This document shows, one piece after another, positions 33,591 through 43,648 of a stretch of 64,000 bases of DNA. The notes under the pieces are model-generated. The model searched no databases. It was not told the origin of the DNA and was given only the letters and a program-made list of their open reading frames with translations. The position numbers and the translations under genes are program-made. The DNA is from Pseudomonas sp. WJP1. GTDB taxonomy: Bacteria > Pseudomonadota > Gammaproteobacteria > Pseudomonadales > Pseudomonadaceae. The stretch's first letter is position 1. The number at the start of each line of letters is the position of its first letter. The stretch covers positions 5,793,001 to 5,857,000 of the forward strand of contig NZ_CP110128.1 of the NCBI RefSeq assembly GCF_028471945.1, read 5' to 3'.

Positions 33591-33674
33591 GGGATTCGTC
33601 CTTTCATCCAATCATAGGATGAATTTTCTGACATCTTAGTCAGCTTCACGCCAAAGGACAACCTCCCCGTAACC

Positions 33675-33774
33675 TGTAGGAGCGAGCCTGCTCGCGATGG
33701 ACGTTAACGATGACGCGGGTAGCCTGACACCCCGCGGAGTTCTCAAGTTCATCGCGAGCAGGCTCGCTCCTACA
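33675..33774. repeat. REPIN upstream of the FadR-type gene
   Basis: Arms TGTAGGAGCGAGCCTGCTCG and complement ending AGGCTCGCTCCTACA. The spacer contains CGTTAACGATGACGCGGG and CCCCGCGG, as in the 13651 copy, marking these two as one subfamily. Confidence 0.9.
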
Positions 33775-33784
33775 ATGTTCAGGC

Positions 33785-33827
33785 AAAAAAAAGGCCCTTC
33801 ACGGTTTGCCGTGAAGGGCCTTTTTTG
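33785..33827. terminator. Terminator downstream of grxD
   Basis: Strong stem AAGGCCCTTCACGG / CCGTGAAGGGCCTT with a TTTG loop, flanked by A and T tracts on both sides. It ends grxD on the minus strand. Confidence 0.9.
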
Positions 33828-33838
33828 TTGCCCGAGTA

Positions 33839-34180
33839 TCAGGCTTCGGTCTTGGCTGCTGCAGCCTTGGCCGCGGCGTCCTTGATCAGCGCCTGCAACG
33901 AACCATCAGCGGACATTTCAGTCATGATGTCGCTACCGCCAACCAGCTCGCCAGCTACCCACAGTTGCGGGAAGGTTGGCCAGTTGGCGTATTTTGGCAG
34001 GTTGGCGCGGATTTCCGGGTTCTGCAGGATATCCACGTACGCAAATTTTTCGCCACACGCCATCACGGCCTGCGCGGCTTTCGCGGAGAAGCCGCACTGC
34101 GGGGCATTCGGCGAGCCTTTCATGTAAAGCAGAATGGTGTTGTTGGCAATCTGCTCTTTAATCGTTTCGATGATATCCAT
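33839..34180 (-). CDS. grxD: Monothiol glutaredoxin (Grx4 type)
   Basis: A 113-residue monothiol glutaredoxin that binds and transfers [2Fe-2S] clusters, typically with BolA-type partners. The CGFS active site is at residues 29-32 in the context KGSPNAPQCGFS. NWPTFPQLWVAGELVGGSDI provides the cis-Pro and glutathione-binding region. The C-terminus is alanine/lysine rich. The start at 34180 (MDIIETIKEQI) has a GAGGTGC ribosome-binding site; a longer in-frame start at 34210 adds ten unsupported residues. The gene stands alone with its own terminator. Confidence 0.96.
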   Translation of the reverse strand: MDIIETIKEQIANNTILLYMKGSPNAPQCGFSAKAAQAVMACGEKFAYVDILQNPEIRANLPKYANWPTFPQLWVAGELVGGSDIMTEMSADGSLQALIKDAAAKAAAAKTEA

Positions 34181-34277
34181 GGAGCACCTCGGCTGAACTT
34201 TCCGACTCATGGGTCGGCACGGTGGCGCATTGTAACGGAAAGCCGAGCGCCCTGCTCGGTCTCTCCGTCAGATGCGA

Positions 34278-36383
34278 TCAGGCCGCTACCACGGTCACCG
34301 GCACACCGTTCAACGCCGCGTTACCCGACAACTCATCGAGCTGACACTCGTCGGTCAGGTCATTGGCGCTCGAGCCTGGCTGACCACTGGCGATGCTCAT
34401 TTGCACACCCGGCCGGGCATGGCCCCAACCGTGCGGAAGGCTGACCACACCTTTCATCATATCCGGGCTGGCCAGCACTTCCACTTCGATCACCCCGACC
34501 CGCGAACGGACCCGCACCTTCTGCCCGTCGCTTAACGCGCGACTGGCCAGATCATCCGGGTGCATCAACAACTGATGACGCGGCTTGCCCTTCACCAGGC
34601 GGTGATAGTTATGCATCCACGAGTTGTTGCTGCGCACATGGCGCCGGCCGATCATCAACAACTCATCGCTGGCAGGCGCCCGCAACGCCGCGAAGCGCGC
34701 CAGGTCGGCGAGGATCGCGGCGGGGGCAGCCTGGACTCGCTGATTGGCGGTTTTCAGGCGCGGCGCCAGGTTGGGTTTCAGCGCTCCCAGATCAACCCCA
34801 TGGGGATGATCGAACAGGGTTGCCAGTGACAGCTTGTGCGGCGACGCGTCGCCGTACAGTCCCATGCGCAAGCCGCGGTCGATCATCTGCGCCGGAGCGA
34901 TGGTGGGCTTCAGCTCCTTGCCGGTCTTCGCCGCAAACGCCTTGGCCAGCCCGACGAAAATCTCCCAGTCGTGCAAGGCGCCTTCAGGCTTGGGCAGGAT
35001 GGCGCGGTTGAAGCGGCTGACGTTGCGCACCGCAAACATATTGAAGGTGGTGTCGTAATGATCGTTTTCCAGCGCCGAGGTAGACGGCAGGATCAGGTCG
35101 GCATAGCGCGTGGTTTCATTGATGTACAGGTCGACACTGACCATGAACTCCAGGCCGTCCAGCGCCTGCTCCAGCTGACGACCATTGGGCGTGGACAACA
35201 CCGGGTTGCCCGCCACGGTGATCAGCGCACGGACCTGCCCGTCGCCTTCGGTGAGCATCTCTTCGGCCAGCGCCGACACCGGCAATTCGCCGCCGTACTC
35301 GGGACGCCCGGACACCCGGCTCTGCCACAAATTGAAATGACCGCCCGACGTCGAAGCCACCAGGTCAACTGCAGGCTCTGTGCACAACGCGCCGCCGACG
35401 CGGTCGAGGTTGCCGCTGACCAGGTTGATCAACTGCACCAGCCAATGGCACAGCGTGCCGAATGCCTGGGTCGAGACACCCATGCGGCCGTAGCAAACCG
35501 CGGTGGGTGCGGCGGCAAAATCCCGCGCCAATTGACGAATTTGTTCCGCCGGCACCGCACACAATGGGCTCATGGTTTCGGCGGTGAAATCGGCCACGGC
35601 TTCGCGCACCTGATCCAGGCCGTCCACTGGCAAATGACTGTCGCGGGTCAGGCCTTCGGCGAACAGGGTATTGAGCAGACCGAACAGCAGCGCCGCATCG
35701 CCACCGGGGCGCACGAACAGATGCTGGTCGGCGATCGCCGCCGTTTCGCTGCGGCGCGGGTCGACCACCACGACTTTGCCGCCCCGGGCCTGGATCGCCT
35801 TCAAGCGTTTTTCCACATCCGGCACGGTCATGATGCTGCCATTGGAGGCCAGCGGATTGCCGCCTAGGATCAACATGAAGTCGGTGTGGTCGATGTCCGG
35901 AATCGGCAGCAGCAAGCCGTGGCCGTACATCAAGTGACTGGTCAGGTGATGGGGCAACTGGTCGACCGACGTCGCGGAAAACCGGTTACGGGTTTTCAGC
36001 AGGCCGAGAAAATAATTGCTGTGGGTCATCAGCCCATAGTTGTGCACGCTGGGATTGCCTTGATAGACCGCCACCGCGTTCTGCCCGTGGCGCTCCTGAA
36101 TCGCGGCCAGGCGTTCGGCGACCAGGTTGAAGGCGTCTTCCCACTCGATGGGTTGCCATTCGCCGCCCACCCGCCGCATCGGCTGATGCAGGCGATCCGG
36201 ATCGTTCTGGATATCTTGGAGGGCAACCGCCTTGGGGCAGATGTGCCCGCGACTGAAAGTGTCCTGGGGATCGCCCTTGATCGAGGTGATCTGCAGGTTG
36301 CCTTCGAGCTCGGTGGTTTCGATGGTCAGGCCGCAAATGGCCTCACACAAATGGCACGCACGGTGATGGAGAGTCTTGGTCAT
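34278..36383 (-). CDS. Molybdopterin-dependent oxidoreductase (4Fe-4S, formate dehydrogenase-like)
   Basis: A 701-residue DMSO-reductase family enzyme. The N-terminal 4Fe-4S site uses C10, C13, C17 and C49 (CHLCEAIC and HICPKA). The central molybdopterin domain has VYQGNPSVHNYG and LLILGGNPLASNGS-like segments, and the C-terminal MoCo-dinucleotide domain includes RSNNSWMHNY and GVVSLPHGWGH. No Tat signal is seen at the N-terminus (MTKTLHHRACHLCEA), so it should be cytosolic. The residue at the expected metal-ligand region (ATSVDQLPHH) is not the Cys or Sec of FdhF. No electron-transfer subunit or chaperone is adjacent; the substrate is unknown. Confidence 0.85.
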   Translation of the reverse strand: MTKTLHHRACHLCEAICGLTIETTELEGNLQITSIKGDPQDTFSRGHICPKAVALQDIQNDPDRLHQPMRRVGGEWQPIEWEDAFNLVAERLAAIQERHGQNAVAVYQGNPSVHNYGLMTHSNYFLGLLKTRNRFSATSVDQLPHHLTSHLMYGHGLLLPIPDIDHTDFMLILGGNPLASNGSIMTVPDVEKRLKAIQARGGKVVVVDPRRSETAAIADQHLFVRPGGDAALLFGLLNTLFAEGLTRDSHLPVDGLDQVREAVADFTAETMSPLCAVPAEQIRQLARDFAAAPTAVCYGRMGVSTQAFGTLCHWLVQLINLVSGNLDRVGGALCTEPAVDLVASTSGGHFNLWQSRVSGRPEYGGELPVSALAEEMLTEGDGQVRALITVAGNPVLSTPNGRQLEQALDGLEFMVSVDLYINETTRYADLILPSTSALENDHYDTTFNMFAVRNVSRFNRAILPKPEGALHDWEIFVGLAKAFAAKTGKELKPTIAPAQMIDRGLRMGLYGDASPHKLSLATLFDHPHGVDLGALKPNLAPRLKTANQRVQAAPAAILADLARFAALRAPASDELLMIGRRHVRSNNSWMHNYHRLVKGKPRHQLLMHPDDLASRALSDGQKVRVRSRVGVIEVEVLASPDMMKGVVSLPHGWGHARPGVQMSIASGQPGSSANDLTDECQLDELSGNAALNGVPVTVVAA

Positions 36384-36517
36384 GGCCAGTCTCTGTCTTG
36401 TTCTGGGCGGGCATTAGCGACCGCGGGAACAAAACTATGGCGCCGGACCTGGCGCCGCGCCAGCGACGTTCGTCTTGTGAATCGGTGGCCATCAGGCCTG
36501 CCGATAACCGCGCACGA

Positions 36518-36808
36518 TCAGCTCGAAGGCAACCGCGGCGGCGTGTGCAACTGGATTTCCTGGAGGGGTTCGACCGGCCCATGGGCGGGGTGCACACCGG
36601 TCAGCTCGCCGATCAGGCGCCAGTGGTCGTCGAGCCCGGCACTGATAGTGACCATGCGGTCGATCATGCGCCGTCCTGCGTCCCGCGTGACCTGATCGTC
36701 ACTGCGCAGCAGTTCGAAAGACATCGATGTCATGGAGGCGGTCAGGTGAGTCAGGGAGCGGGCCGTGAGGCCGAGCAATTCCATAAGCTGCTGTTCTTTC
36801 GATTCCAT
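36518..36808 (-). CDS. Small helical protein, function unknown
   Basis: A 96-residue protein beginning MESKEQQLMELLGLTARSL. It is predominantly helical, with a polar C-terminal tail containing Pro/His (VHPAHGPVEPLQEIQLHTPP). No signal, membrane segment or metal motif is visible. A GGAAGCTC ribosome-binding site precedes the ATG. It is in the same orientation as the molybdopterin oxidoreductase, 134 bases upstream of it, so the two may be expressed together. I do not recognise the family. Confidence 0.65.
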   Translation of the reverse strand: MESKEQQLMELLGLTARSLTHLTASMTSMSFELLRSDDQVTRDAGRRMIDRMVTISAGLDDHWRLIGELTGVHPAHGPVEPLQEIQLHTPPRLPSS

Positions 36809-37215
36809 CGCTGAGCTTCCTGCGTCACTCGTGAATTAGTTATAACCCAGCACTTTGCATTCGCAAGTATTTCAGATCGCCTGCGCCCGGCCCGAAGGCC
36901 CCGAACGACAGGTCGAAAACCGACTGTCTGCTCGCCATCCCCGCCCCGCTGGATTGCCAAGTTCCACGGCGCCGGTGTACAAATGCCTGGCTGCTGTCAG
37001 GAAACAGGCTTCAAAAAGCGTTATCGCAGTCATCCGATAGCCTCTCTGAAATCCCCTAATAACCGTAGCCCTATTGGTAAGACGCGACATTTAATTATAA
37101 GATCGCGCCTTCCCCTATTTCGTCGCCCCGTGCGGCTTACGCCGCAGGTCTCGCCCGTTGTTCCGTTAAACAAGGCTTTGAGCATCTGCGGTTTGTAGCA
37201 AAAAGGTAGTCAATG
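36809..37215 (+). promoter_or_regulatory. argF upstream region with promoter and leader, no gene
   Basis: About 400 bases without a credible gene; short frames here lack ribosome-binding sites and codon bias. The 3' half carries the argF promoter and ArgR operator (37074-37110) and a leader of about 100 bases with a small hairpin GCGGC-TTAC-GCCGC. An AAAAGG ribosome-binding site lies at 37201-37206. Confidence 0.6.
37074..37110 (+). promoter_or_regulatory. argF promoter overlapped by two ArgR half-sites
   Basis: Sigma-70-like hexamers TTGGTA (37074-37079) and TATAAG (37096-37101) are spaced by 16 bp. On the opposite strand, TGTCGC-N8-AA (37089 down to 37074) matches the Pseudomonas ArgR half-site exactly. 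A second degenerate copy AGGCGC-N8-AA (37110 down to 37095) lies 21 bp away in the same direction. The sites cover both hexamers, which fits repression by ArgR in the presence of arginine. Confidence 0.75.
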
Positions 37216-38136
37216 ATGAGCGCAAGGCACTTTCTCTCCCTGATGGATTGCACGCCCCAAGAGCTGGTCAGCGTGATCCGTCGAGGCGTTGAGCTCAAAG
37301 ACCTGCGTAACCGCGGCGTACTGTTCGAGCCTTTGAAAAACCGCGTGCTCGGGATGATTTTCGAAAAGTCCTCGACCCGCACCCGAATTTCCTTCGAAGC
37401 CGGCATGATCCAGCTCGGTGGCCAGGCGATCTTCCTGTCGCCCCGCGATACCCAGCTGGGCCGTGGCGAGCCGATCGGCGACTGCGCGATCGTCATGTCA
37501 AGCATGCTCGACGCCGTGATGATCCGCACCTTTGCCCACAGCAACCTGACCGAATTTGCCGCCAACTCGCGCGTGCCGGTGATCAACGGCCTGTCCGACG
37601 ACCTGCACCCGTGCCAGTTGCTGGCCGACATGCAGACGTTCCTCGAACACCGTGGCTCCATCCAGGGCAAGACCGTGGCCTGGATCGGCGACGGCAACAA
37701 CATGTGCAACAGCTATATAGAAGCGGCGATCCAGTTCGACTTCCAGTTGCGCATCGCCTGCCCGGAAGGTTACGAACCCAATCCTGAATTCGTGGCCAAG
37801 GCCGGCGATCGGGTGACCATCGTTCGTGATCCACAGGACGCTGTGCGCGGTGCGCATCTGGTGAGCACTGACGTCTGGACCTCCATGGGCCAGGAAGAAG
37901 AAACCGCCAAGCGCCTGCAGCTGTTTGCCCCGTACCAGGTCAACCGCGCCCTGCTCGACCTGGCCGCCCCGGACGTTCTGTTCATGCATTGCCTGCCGGC
38001 TCACCGCGGTGAAGAGATCAGCGTCGACCTGCTCGACGACCCGCGCTCGGTGGCATGGGACCAGGCTGAAAACCGGCTTCACGCACAAAAGGCCCTGCTC
38101 GAGTTTCTCGTCCCGCCTTCGTACCATCACGCATGA
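37216..38136 (+). CDS. argF: Anabolic ornithine carbamoyltransferase
   Basis: Cytosolic enzyme of arginine biosynthesis of 306 residues, converting ornithine and carbamoyl phosphate to citrulline. The carbamoyl phosphate site SSTRTR is at residues 52-57, the ornithine-site HPCQ at 131-134 and HCLP at 258-261. I placed the start at the second of two adjacent ATGs (37213 or 37216) because other pseudomonad ArgF proteins begin [11 protein letters not shown]; both ATGs share one ribosome-binding site. The stop overlaps the start of the next gene by four bases (ATGA). Confidence 0.97.
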   Translation: MSARHFLSLMDCTPQELVSVIRRGVELKDLRNRGVLFEPLKNRVLGMIFEKSSTRTRISFEAGMIQLGGQAIFLSPRDTQLGRGEPIGDCAIVMSSMLDAVMIRTFAHSNLTEFAANSRVPVINGLSDDLHPCQLLADMQTFLEHRGSIQGKTVAWIGDGNNMCNSYIEAAIQFDFQLRIACPEGYEPNPEFVAKAGDRVTIVRDPQDAVRGAHLVSTDVWTSMGQEEETAKRLQLFAPYQVNRALLDLAAPDVLFMHCLPAHRGEEISVDLLDDPRSVAWDQAENRLHAQKALLEFLVPPSYHHA

Positions 38137-39242
38137 GCCAGCCATTACTGCTTAACCTGCGCAACCTCGCCTGCGGCTATCAAGACCAGCGCGTGGTGCA
38201 AAACCTCAACCTGCACTTGAACGCCGGTGACATCGGTTGCCTGCTGGGCTCTTCAGGTTGCGGCAAGACCACCACCCTGCGCGCCATTGCCGGCTTCGAA
38301 CCGGTGCACGAAGGTGACATCCAGCTGGCTGGCGAGACCATCTCCAGCGCCGGCTTCACCCTCGCGCCGGAGAAGCGTCGCATCGGCATGGTGTTCCAGG
38401 ACTACGCCCTGTTTCCGCATTTGAGCGTGGCCGACAACATCGCCTTCGGCATCCGCAAACATCCGGACAAGGATCGCGTCACCGAAGAATTGCTCGAACT
38501 GGTCAACCTGAAAAACCTCGGCAAGCGTTACCCCCACGAGCTTTCCGGCGGCCAGCAGCAACGGGTCGCCCTGGCTCGCGCCCTGGCGCCGGAACCGCAA
38601 TTGCTGCTGCTGGACGAACCGTTCTCCAACCTCGACGGTGAATTGCGCCGCAAACTCAGCCACGAGGTGCGCGACATTCTCAAGGCCCGTGGCACCAGCG
38701 CGATCCTGGTGACCCACGATCAGGAAGAAGCCTTCGCGGTCAGCGATCACGTCGGCGTGTTCAAGGAAGGCCGGCTTGAGCAATGGGATACGCCCTACAA
38801 CCTCTATCACGAACCCCTGACACCCTATGTGGCCAGCTTCATCGGCCAGGGTTACTTCATTCGCGGCCAGCTGAGCAGCCCGGAGTCGGTGCAGACGGAA
38901 CTCGGTGAACTGCGCGGCAACCGCGCCTACACCTGGCCGGTCGGCGGTGCGGTGGATGTCTTGCTGCGTCCGGACGATATCGTTTACGCACCAGACAGTG
39001 CATTGAAGGCGCGGATCGTCGGCAAGTCTTTCCAGGGCGCCTCGACGCTTTATCGCCTGCAAATGCTGACGGGCGCACAACTGGAAGCGATCTTCCCCAG
39101 CCATGTCGATCATCTGATCGGCGCAGAAGTCGGCATTCGTGTCGCGGCGGAACACCTGGTGCTGTTCCAGGCATCCGGCAGCATGGCGGCGCAGATTCCA
39201 GTGGTTGAATCAGGTGTTCGGCGCTACAGCAGCGCGCATTGA
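38133..39242 (+). CDS. ABC transporter ATP-binding protein (Fe3+/spermidine class), orphan
   Basis: A 369-residue ATPase of the FbpC/PotA/MalK type. Walker A GSSGCGKT is at residues 39-46, the Q-loop in [11 protein letters not shown], the signature LSGGQ at 137-141 and Walker B LLLLDEP at 157-163, followed by the H-loop in LVTHDQEEA. The C-terminal about 120 residues form a TOBE-like regulatory domain ([10 protein letters not shown]). It overlaps argF by four bases. No permease or binding protein lies nearby, so its transport partner must be encoded elsewhere. The argF-ATPase pair is also found in P. aeruginosa. Confidence 0.92.
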   Translation: MSQPLLLNLRNLACGYQDQRVVQNLNLHLNAGDIGCLLGSSGCGKTTTLRAIAGFEPVHEGDIQLAGETISSAGFTLAPEKRRIGMVFQDYALFPHLSVADNIAFGIRKHPDKDRVTEELLELVNLKNLGKRYPHELSGGQQQRVALARALAPEPQLLLLDEPFSNLDGELRRKLSHEVRDILKARGTSAILVTHDQEEAFAVSDHVGVFKEGRLEQWDTPYNLYHEPLTPYVASFIGQGYFIRGQLSSPESVQTELGELRGNRAYTWPVGGAVDVLLRPDDIVYAPDSALKARIVGKSFQGASTLYRLQMLTGAQLEAIFPSHVDHLIGAEVGIRVAAEHLVLFQASGSMAAQIPVVESGVRRYSSAH

Positions 39243-39249
39243 TCAACCC

Positions 39250-39720
39250 CTACGGACGGCCGATATCGGCGAATGTCGCCTGGGTATGTTCAGCCAGCAC
39301 GGCGGGGGCCAATTCGACTTCAAGGCCCCGCCGTCCCGCGCTGACAAAAATACTCGCAAACGGCTGAGCCGAATTGTCGATAAACGTCCGCAAGCGCTTC
39401 TTCTGCCCCAGCGGGCTGATACCACCCAATAGATACCCGGTGGAACGCTGGGCCGCCGCAGGATCGGCCATTTCGACTTTCTTCACCTTGGCCGCTTGGG
39501 CCAAGGCTTTCAGATCCAGGCTGCCGCCAACCGGCACCACCGCCACCAGCAACTCGCCTTTTTCACTGGCCGCCAGCAAGGTCTTGAACACCTGCGCCGG
39601 GTCCAGTCCGAGCTTCTCCGCAGCTTCCAGCCCATAGGATGCCGCCTTCGGGTCATGTTCATAACTGTGCACACGGTGTTCGGCTCGAACCTTTTTCAGC
39701 AAATCCAATGCGGGGGTCAT
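39250..39720 (-). CDS. ybaK: Cys-tRNA(Pro)/Cys-tRNA(Cys) deacylase YbaK
   Basis: A 156-residue trans-editing protein of the YbaK/ProX family that hydrolyses Cys mischarged on tRNA-Pro. It begins [22 protein letters not shown]. Diagnostic segments are [42 protein letters not shown] (the substrate-binding glycine-rich loop) and the [15 protein letters not shown] strand. The start at 39720 is the family start; a longer frame to 39783 is unsupported. It converges with the argF-ATPase unit with 7 bases between. Confidence 0.94.
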   Translation of the reverse strand: MTPALDLLKKVRAEHRVHSYEHDPKAASYGLEAAEKLGLDPAQVFKTLLAASEKGELLVAVVPVGGSLDLKALAQAAKVKKVEMADPAAAQRSTGYLLGGISPLGQKKRLRTFIDNSAQPFASIFVSAGRRGLEVELAPAVLAEHTQATFADIGRP

Positions 39721-40069
39721 GACAGCTCCAGACTGGGTGGCAGTAGAAAATCCTGCGCCGGATTCTAGGACATTGATCCACAAAAGGCTCTATCGCGGCG
39801 CCGTTTCAAAAGGCACCCAGTTTCCGACTCCCACCTGAGACGCGCGATCATTCACGTGACTAATAGTTTATTTGTGACCAACGGTTCACTTTCGACCTTT
39901 GACAGCAGCGTTTCTTGTCTATATTTTTTCGTTTCTGAAACTGTATGAAATGTCTTACCGCAGTGCCCTGCTGTAAAACGGGAACAGGATGGGGATCCTG
40001 GTTCAATGAGAAACGCGCTTTGACCATGATGGAATGGAAGCGTCAAACAAGAAAAACAATGAGGTTTCA
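39721..40069 (+). promoter_or_regulatory. glpF upstream region with candidate promoter
   Basis: About 350 bases without a gene. TTGACA at 39899-39904 and TATTTT at 39922-39927 form a sigma-70-like pair with 17-bp spacing. Just downstream, TTTCGTTTCTGAAAC is a candidate repressor site for GlpR, though the match to a known consensus is not certain. A long AT-rich leader follows, with GAGG five bases before the glpF ATG. Confidence 0.5.
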
Positions 40070-40921
40070 ATGACAACTGCTTTACAACAACCGTCGCTGT
40101 CGAGCCAATGCATGGCCGAGTTCCTGGGTACTGCACTGCTGATTTTCTTTGGTACGGGCTGCGTTGCCGCCCTCAAGGTCGCGGGTGCCAGCTTTGGCCT
40201 CTGGGAAATCAGCATTATCTGGGGTGTCGGCGTGAGCATGGCGATCTACTTGACCGCCGGGGTTTCCGGCGCCCACCTGAACCCTGCCGTGAGTATTGCG
40301 CTGAGCATTTTTGCCGACTTCGAAAAGCGCAAACTGCCTTTCTACATCATCGCCCAGGTGGCGGGTGCCTTTTGCGGTGCCTTGTTGGTTTACACGCTTT
40401 ACAGCAATCTATTCTTCGATTTCGAACAAACTCACCATATGGTTCGCGGCAGCACAGCCAGCCTTGAATTGGCGTCGGTGTTCTCCACCTTCCCCAACCC
40501 AAGCCTGTCCACGGGCCAGGCGTTCCTGGTCGAAGTGATCATCACCGCCATCCTGATGGGCGTGATCATGTCGCTGACCGATGATAACAATGGCCTGCCC
40601 AACGGCCCGCTGGCGCCCATCTTGATCGGCCTGCTGATTGCGGTGATTGGCAGCTCGATGGGACCGCTGACCGGCTTCGCGATGAACCCGGCACGGGACT
40701 TCGGCCCCAAACTGATGACTTTCTTCGCTGGCTGGGGTGAAATTTCCTTCACTGGCGGTCGCGATATTCCGTACTTCCTGGTTCCGGTTTTCGCACCGAT
40801 TGTCGGTGCCTGCCTGGGTGCTACCGCCTACCGCGGCTTGATTGCCCGTCACCTGCCTGGCGCCGCACCTGCTACAAAGGATGCAACAGTGGCCATTGAC
40901 GGCAAGCCCAGAATTTCTTGA
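40070..40921 (+). CDS. glpF: Glycerol facilitator (aquaglyceroporin)
   Basis: Inner-membrane MIP channel of 283 residues for passive glycerol entry. Six membrane segments and two half-helices are visible, with NPA boxes at residues 71-73 (GAHLNPAVS) and 206-208 (AMNPARDFGPK). The Arg-Asp after the second NPA is typical of glycerol-conducting rather than water-selective members. The ATG at 40070 has a GAGG site; the longer frame lacks it. It starts the glpF-glpK-glpR-glpD series. Confidence 0.95.
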   Translation: MTTALQQPSLSSQCMAEFLGTALLIFFGTGCVAALKVAGASFGLWEISIIWGVGVSMAIYLTAGVSGAHLNPAVSIALSIFADFEKRKLPFYIIAQVAGAFCGALLVYTLYSNLFFDFEQTHHMVRGSTASLELASVFSTFPNPSLSTGQAFLVEVIITAILMGVIMSLTDDNNGLPNGPLAPILIGLLIAVIGSSMGPLTGFAMNPARDFGPKLMTFFAGWGEISFTGGRDIPYFLVPVFAPIVGACLGATAYRGLIARHLPGAAPATKDATVAIDGKPRIS

Positions 40922-40924
40922 TAG

Positions 40925-42502
<1,578 letters not shown>

Positions 42503-42597
42503 ACCGGGATACGAGCTCGTATCTGTATGTAACTGGTAGGGAGCAGATTCCTGCGGCATCATGGGCAAATTTTGCACGGCAGCCCAAAGGACGCCCC

Positions 42598-43353
42598 ATG
42601 AATCTGCCTCCCCGTCAGCAGCAAATCCTCGAACTGGTCCGCGAACGCGGTTATGTCAGCATCGAGGAAATGGCCACGCTGTTCGTTGTTACCCCGCAGA
42701 CCATCCGCCGCGATATCAATCAACTGGCGGAAGCCAATCTGTTGCGCCGCTACCACGGTGGCGCGGCTTACGATTCCAGTGTTGAAAACACCGCCTACGC
42801 CATGCGCGCCGATCAGATGCGCGATGAGAAACAGCGCATCGGCGAAGCCATTGCCGCGCAGATCCCCGACCACGCCTCGCTGTTCATCAATATCGGTACG
42901 ACCACCGAGTCCATTGCCCGCGCCCTGCTCAACCACAATCACCTGAAGATCATCACCAACAACCTGCATGTGGCCTCGATGCTCAGCGCCAAGGACGACT
43001 TCGACGTCCTGCTGACCGGAGGCAATGTGCGGCGTGACGGTGGCGTGGTCGGCCAGGCCAGCGTCGATTTCATCAACCAGTTCAAGGTCGACTTTGCCCT
43101 GGTCGGCATTAGCGGCATCGATGAAGACGGCAGCCTGCTGGATTTCGATTATCAGGAAGTGCGGGTATCCCAGGCGATCATTGCCAACGCACGCAAGGTG
43201 ATTCTTGCCGCCGACTCCAGCAAGTTCGGACGCAACGCCATGATCCGCCTGGGACCGATCAGCCTGATCGATTGCCTGGTCACCGACCAGCAGCCGGTGC
43301 CGGCGCTGACGCAGCTGCTGAATCAGCACAAGATTCGTTTGGAAGTCGTTTAA
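42598..43353 (+). CDS. glpR: Glycerol-3-phosphate regulon repressor
   Basis: DeoR-family repressor of 251 residues. The N-terminal helix-turn-helix includes [21 protein letters not shown] and [15 protein letters not shown]. The sugar-phosphate-binding DeoR C-terminal domain contains [29 protein letters not shown] and a terminal VTDQQP motif. It is expected to repress glpFK and glpD and to be released by glycerol 3-phosphate. Position between glpK and glpD is standard in Pseudomonas. Candidate operators are at 43494 and 43592. Confidence 0.96.
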   Translation: MNLPPRQQQILELVRERGYVSIEEMATLFVVTPQTIRRDINQLAEANLLRRYHGGAAYDSSVENTAYAMRADQMRDEKQRIGEAIAAQIPDHASLFINIGTTTESIARALLNHNHLKIITNNLHVASMLSAKDDFDVLLTGGNVRRDGGVVGQASVDFINQFKVDFALVGISGIDEDGSLLDFDYQEVRVSQAIIANARKVILAADSSKFGRNAMIRLGPISLIDCLVTDQQPVPALTQLLNQHKIRLEVV

Positions 43354-43382
43354 CCTTCCTATCTACGTCGTTCATACCGACG

Positions 43383-43450
43383 CCATCGCGAGCAGGCTCG
43401 CTCCTACAGGTTGCGTGCAATCCTTGTGGGAGTGAGCCTGCTCGCGATGG
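43383..43450. repeat. REP pair in reversed arrangement between glpR and glpD
   Basis: CGCCATCGCGAGCAGGCTCG...CTCCTACAGG is followed after a short spacer by TGTGGGAGTGAGCCTGCTCG...CGATGG. The arms point outward relative to the usual REPIN, so the TGTAGGAG ends meet in the centre. Confidence 0.85.
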
Positions 43451-43493
43451 TGGTCGTCAGTGCAACACACCTGCGCCGCCGTACCGCGCCTCT

Positions 43494-43509
43494 AAATGTT
43501 CGAATATTT
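43494..43509 (+). promoter_or_regulatory. Candidate GlpR operator 1 upstream of glpD
   Basis: AAATGTTCGAATATTT, a palindrome with one mismatched pair centred on TTCGAA. It resembles the TTCG-containing GlpR sites of enterobacteria. Confidence 0.45.
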
Positions 43510-43591
43510 TCCTTTAACCGCCCTTCGATGAGTTTTTTCAATCGAAGTCGACTGGCTGTGCGCGTCTTTATGGGCTAAGATTTTCGCAAGT

Positions 43592-43609
43592 GAACATTAA
43601 TGTTCGAAT
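43592..43609 (+). promoter_or_regulatory. Candidate GlpR operator 2 just upstream of glpD
   Basis: GAACATTAATGTTC is a perfect 14-bp palindrome and runs into CGAAT, so the 11-mer AATGTTCGAAT of operator 1 is repeated. It lies about 45 bases before the glpD ATG, a location suited to repression. Confidence 0.5.
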
Positions 43610-43648
43610 TCAAATACAGAAAATCAAAGAATTCCGAGGCCTTAGCCG

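Noticed and set aside
36855..37040. Small frames upstream of argF as a leader peptide or attenuator
   Set aside because: No arginine-codon run, no ribosome-binding site and the frames start upstream of the predicted promoter.
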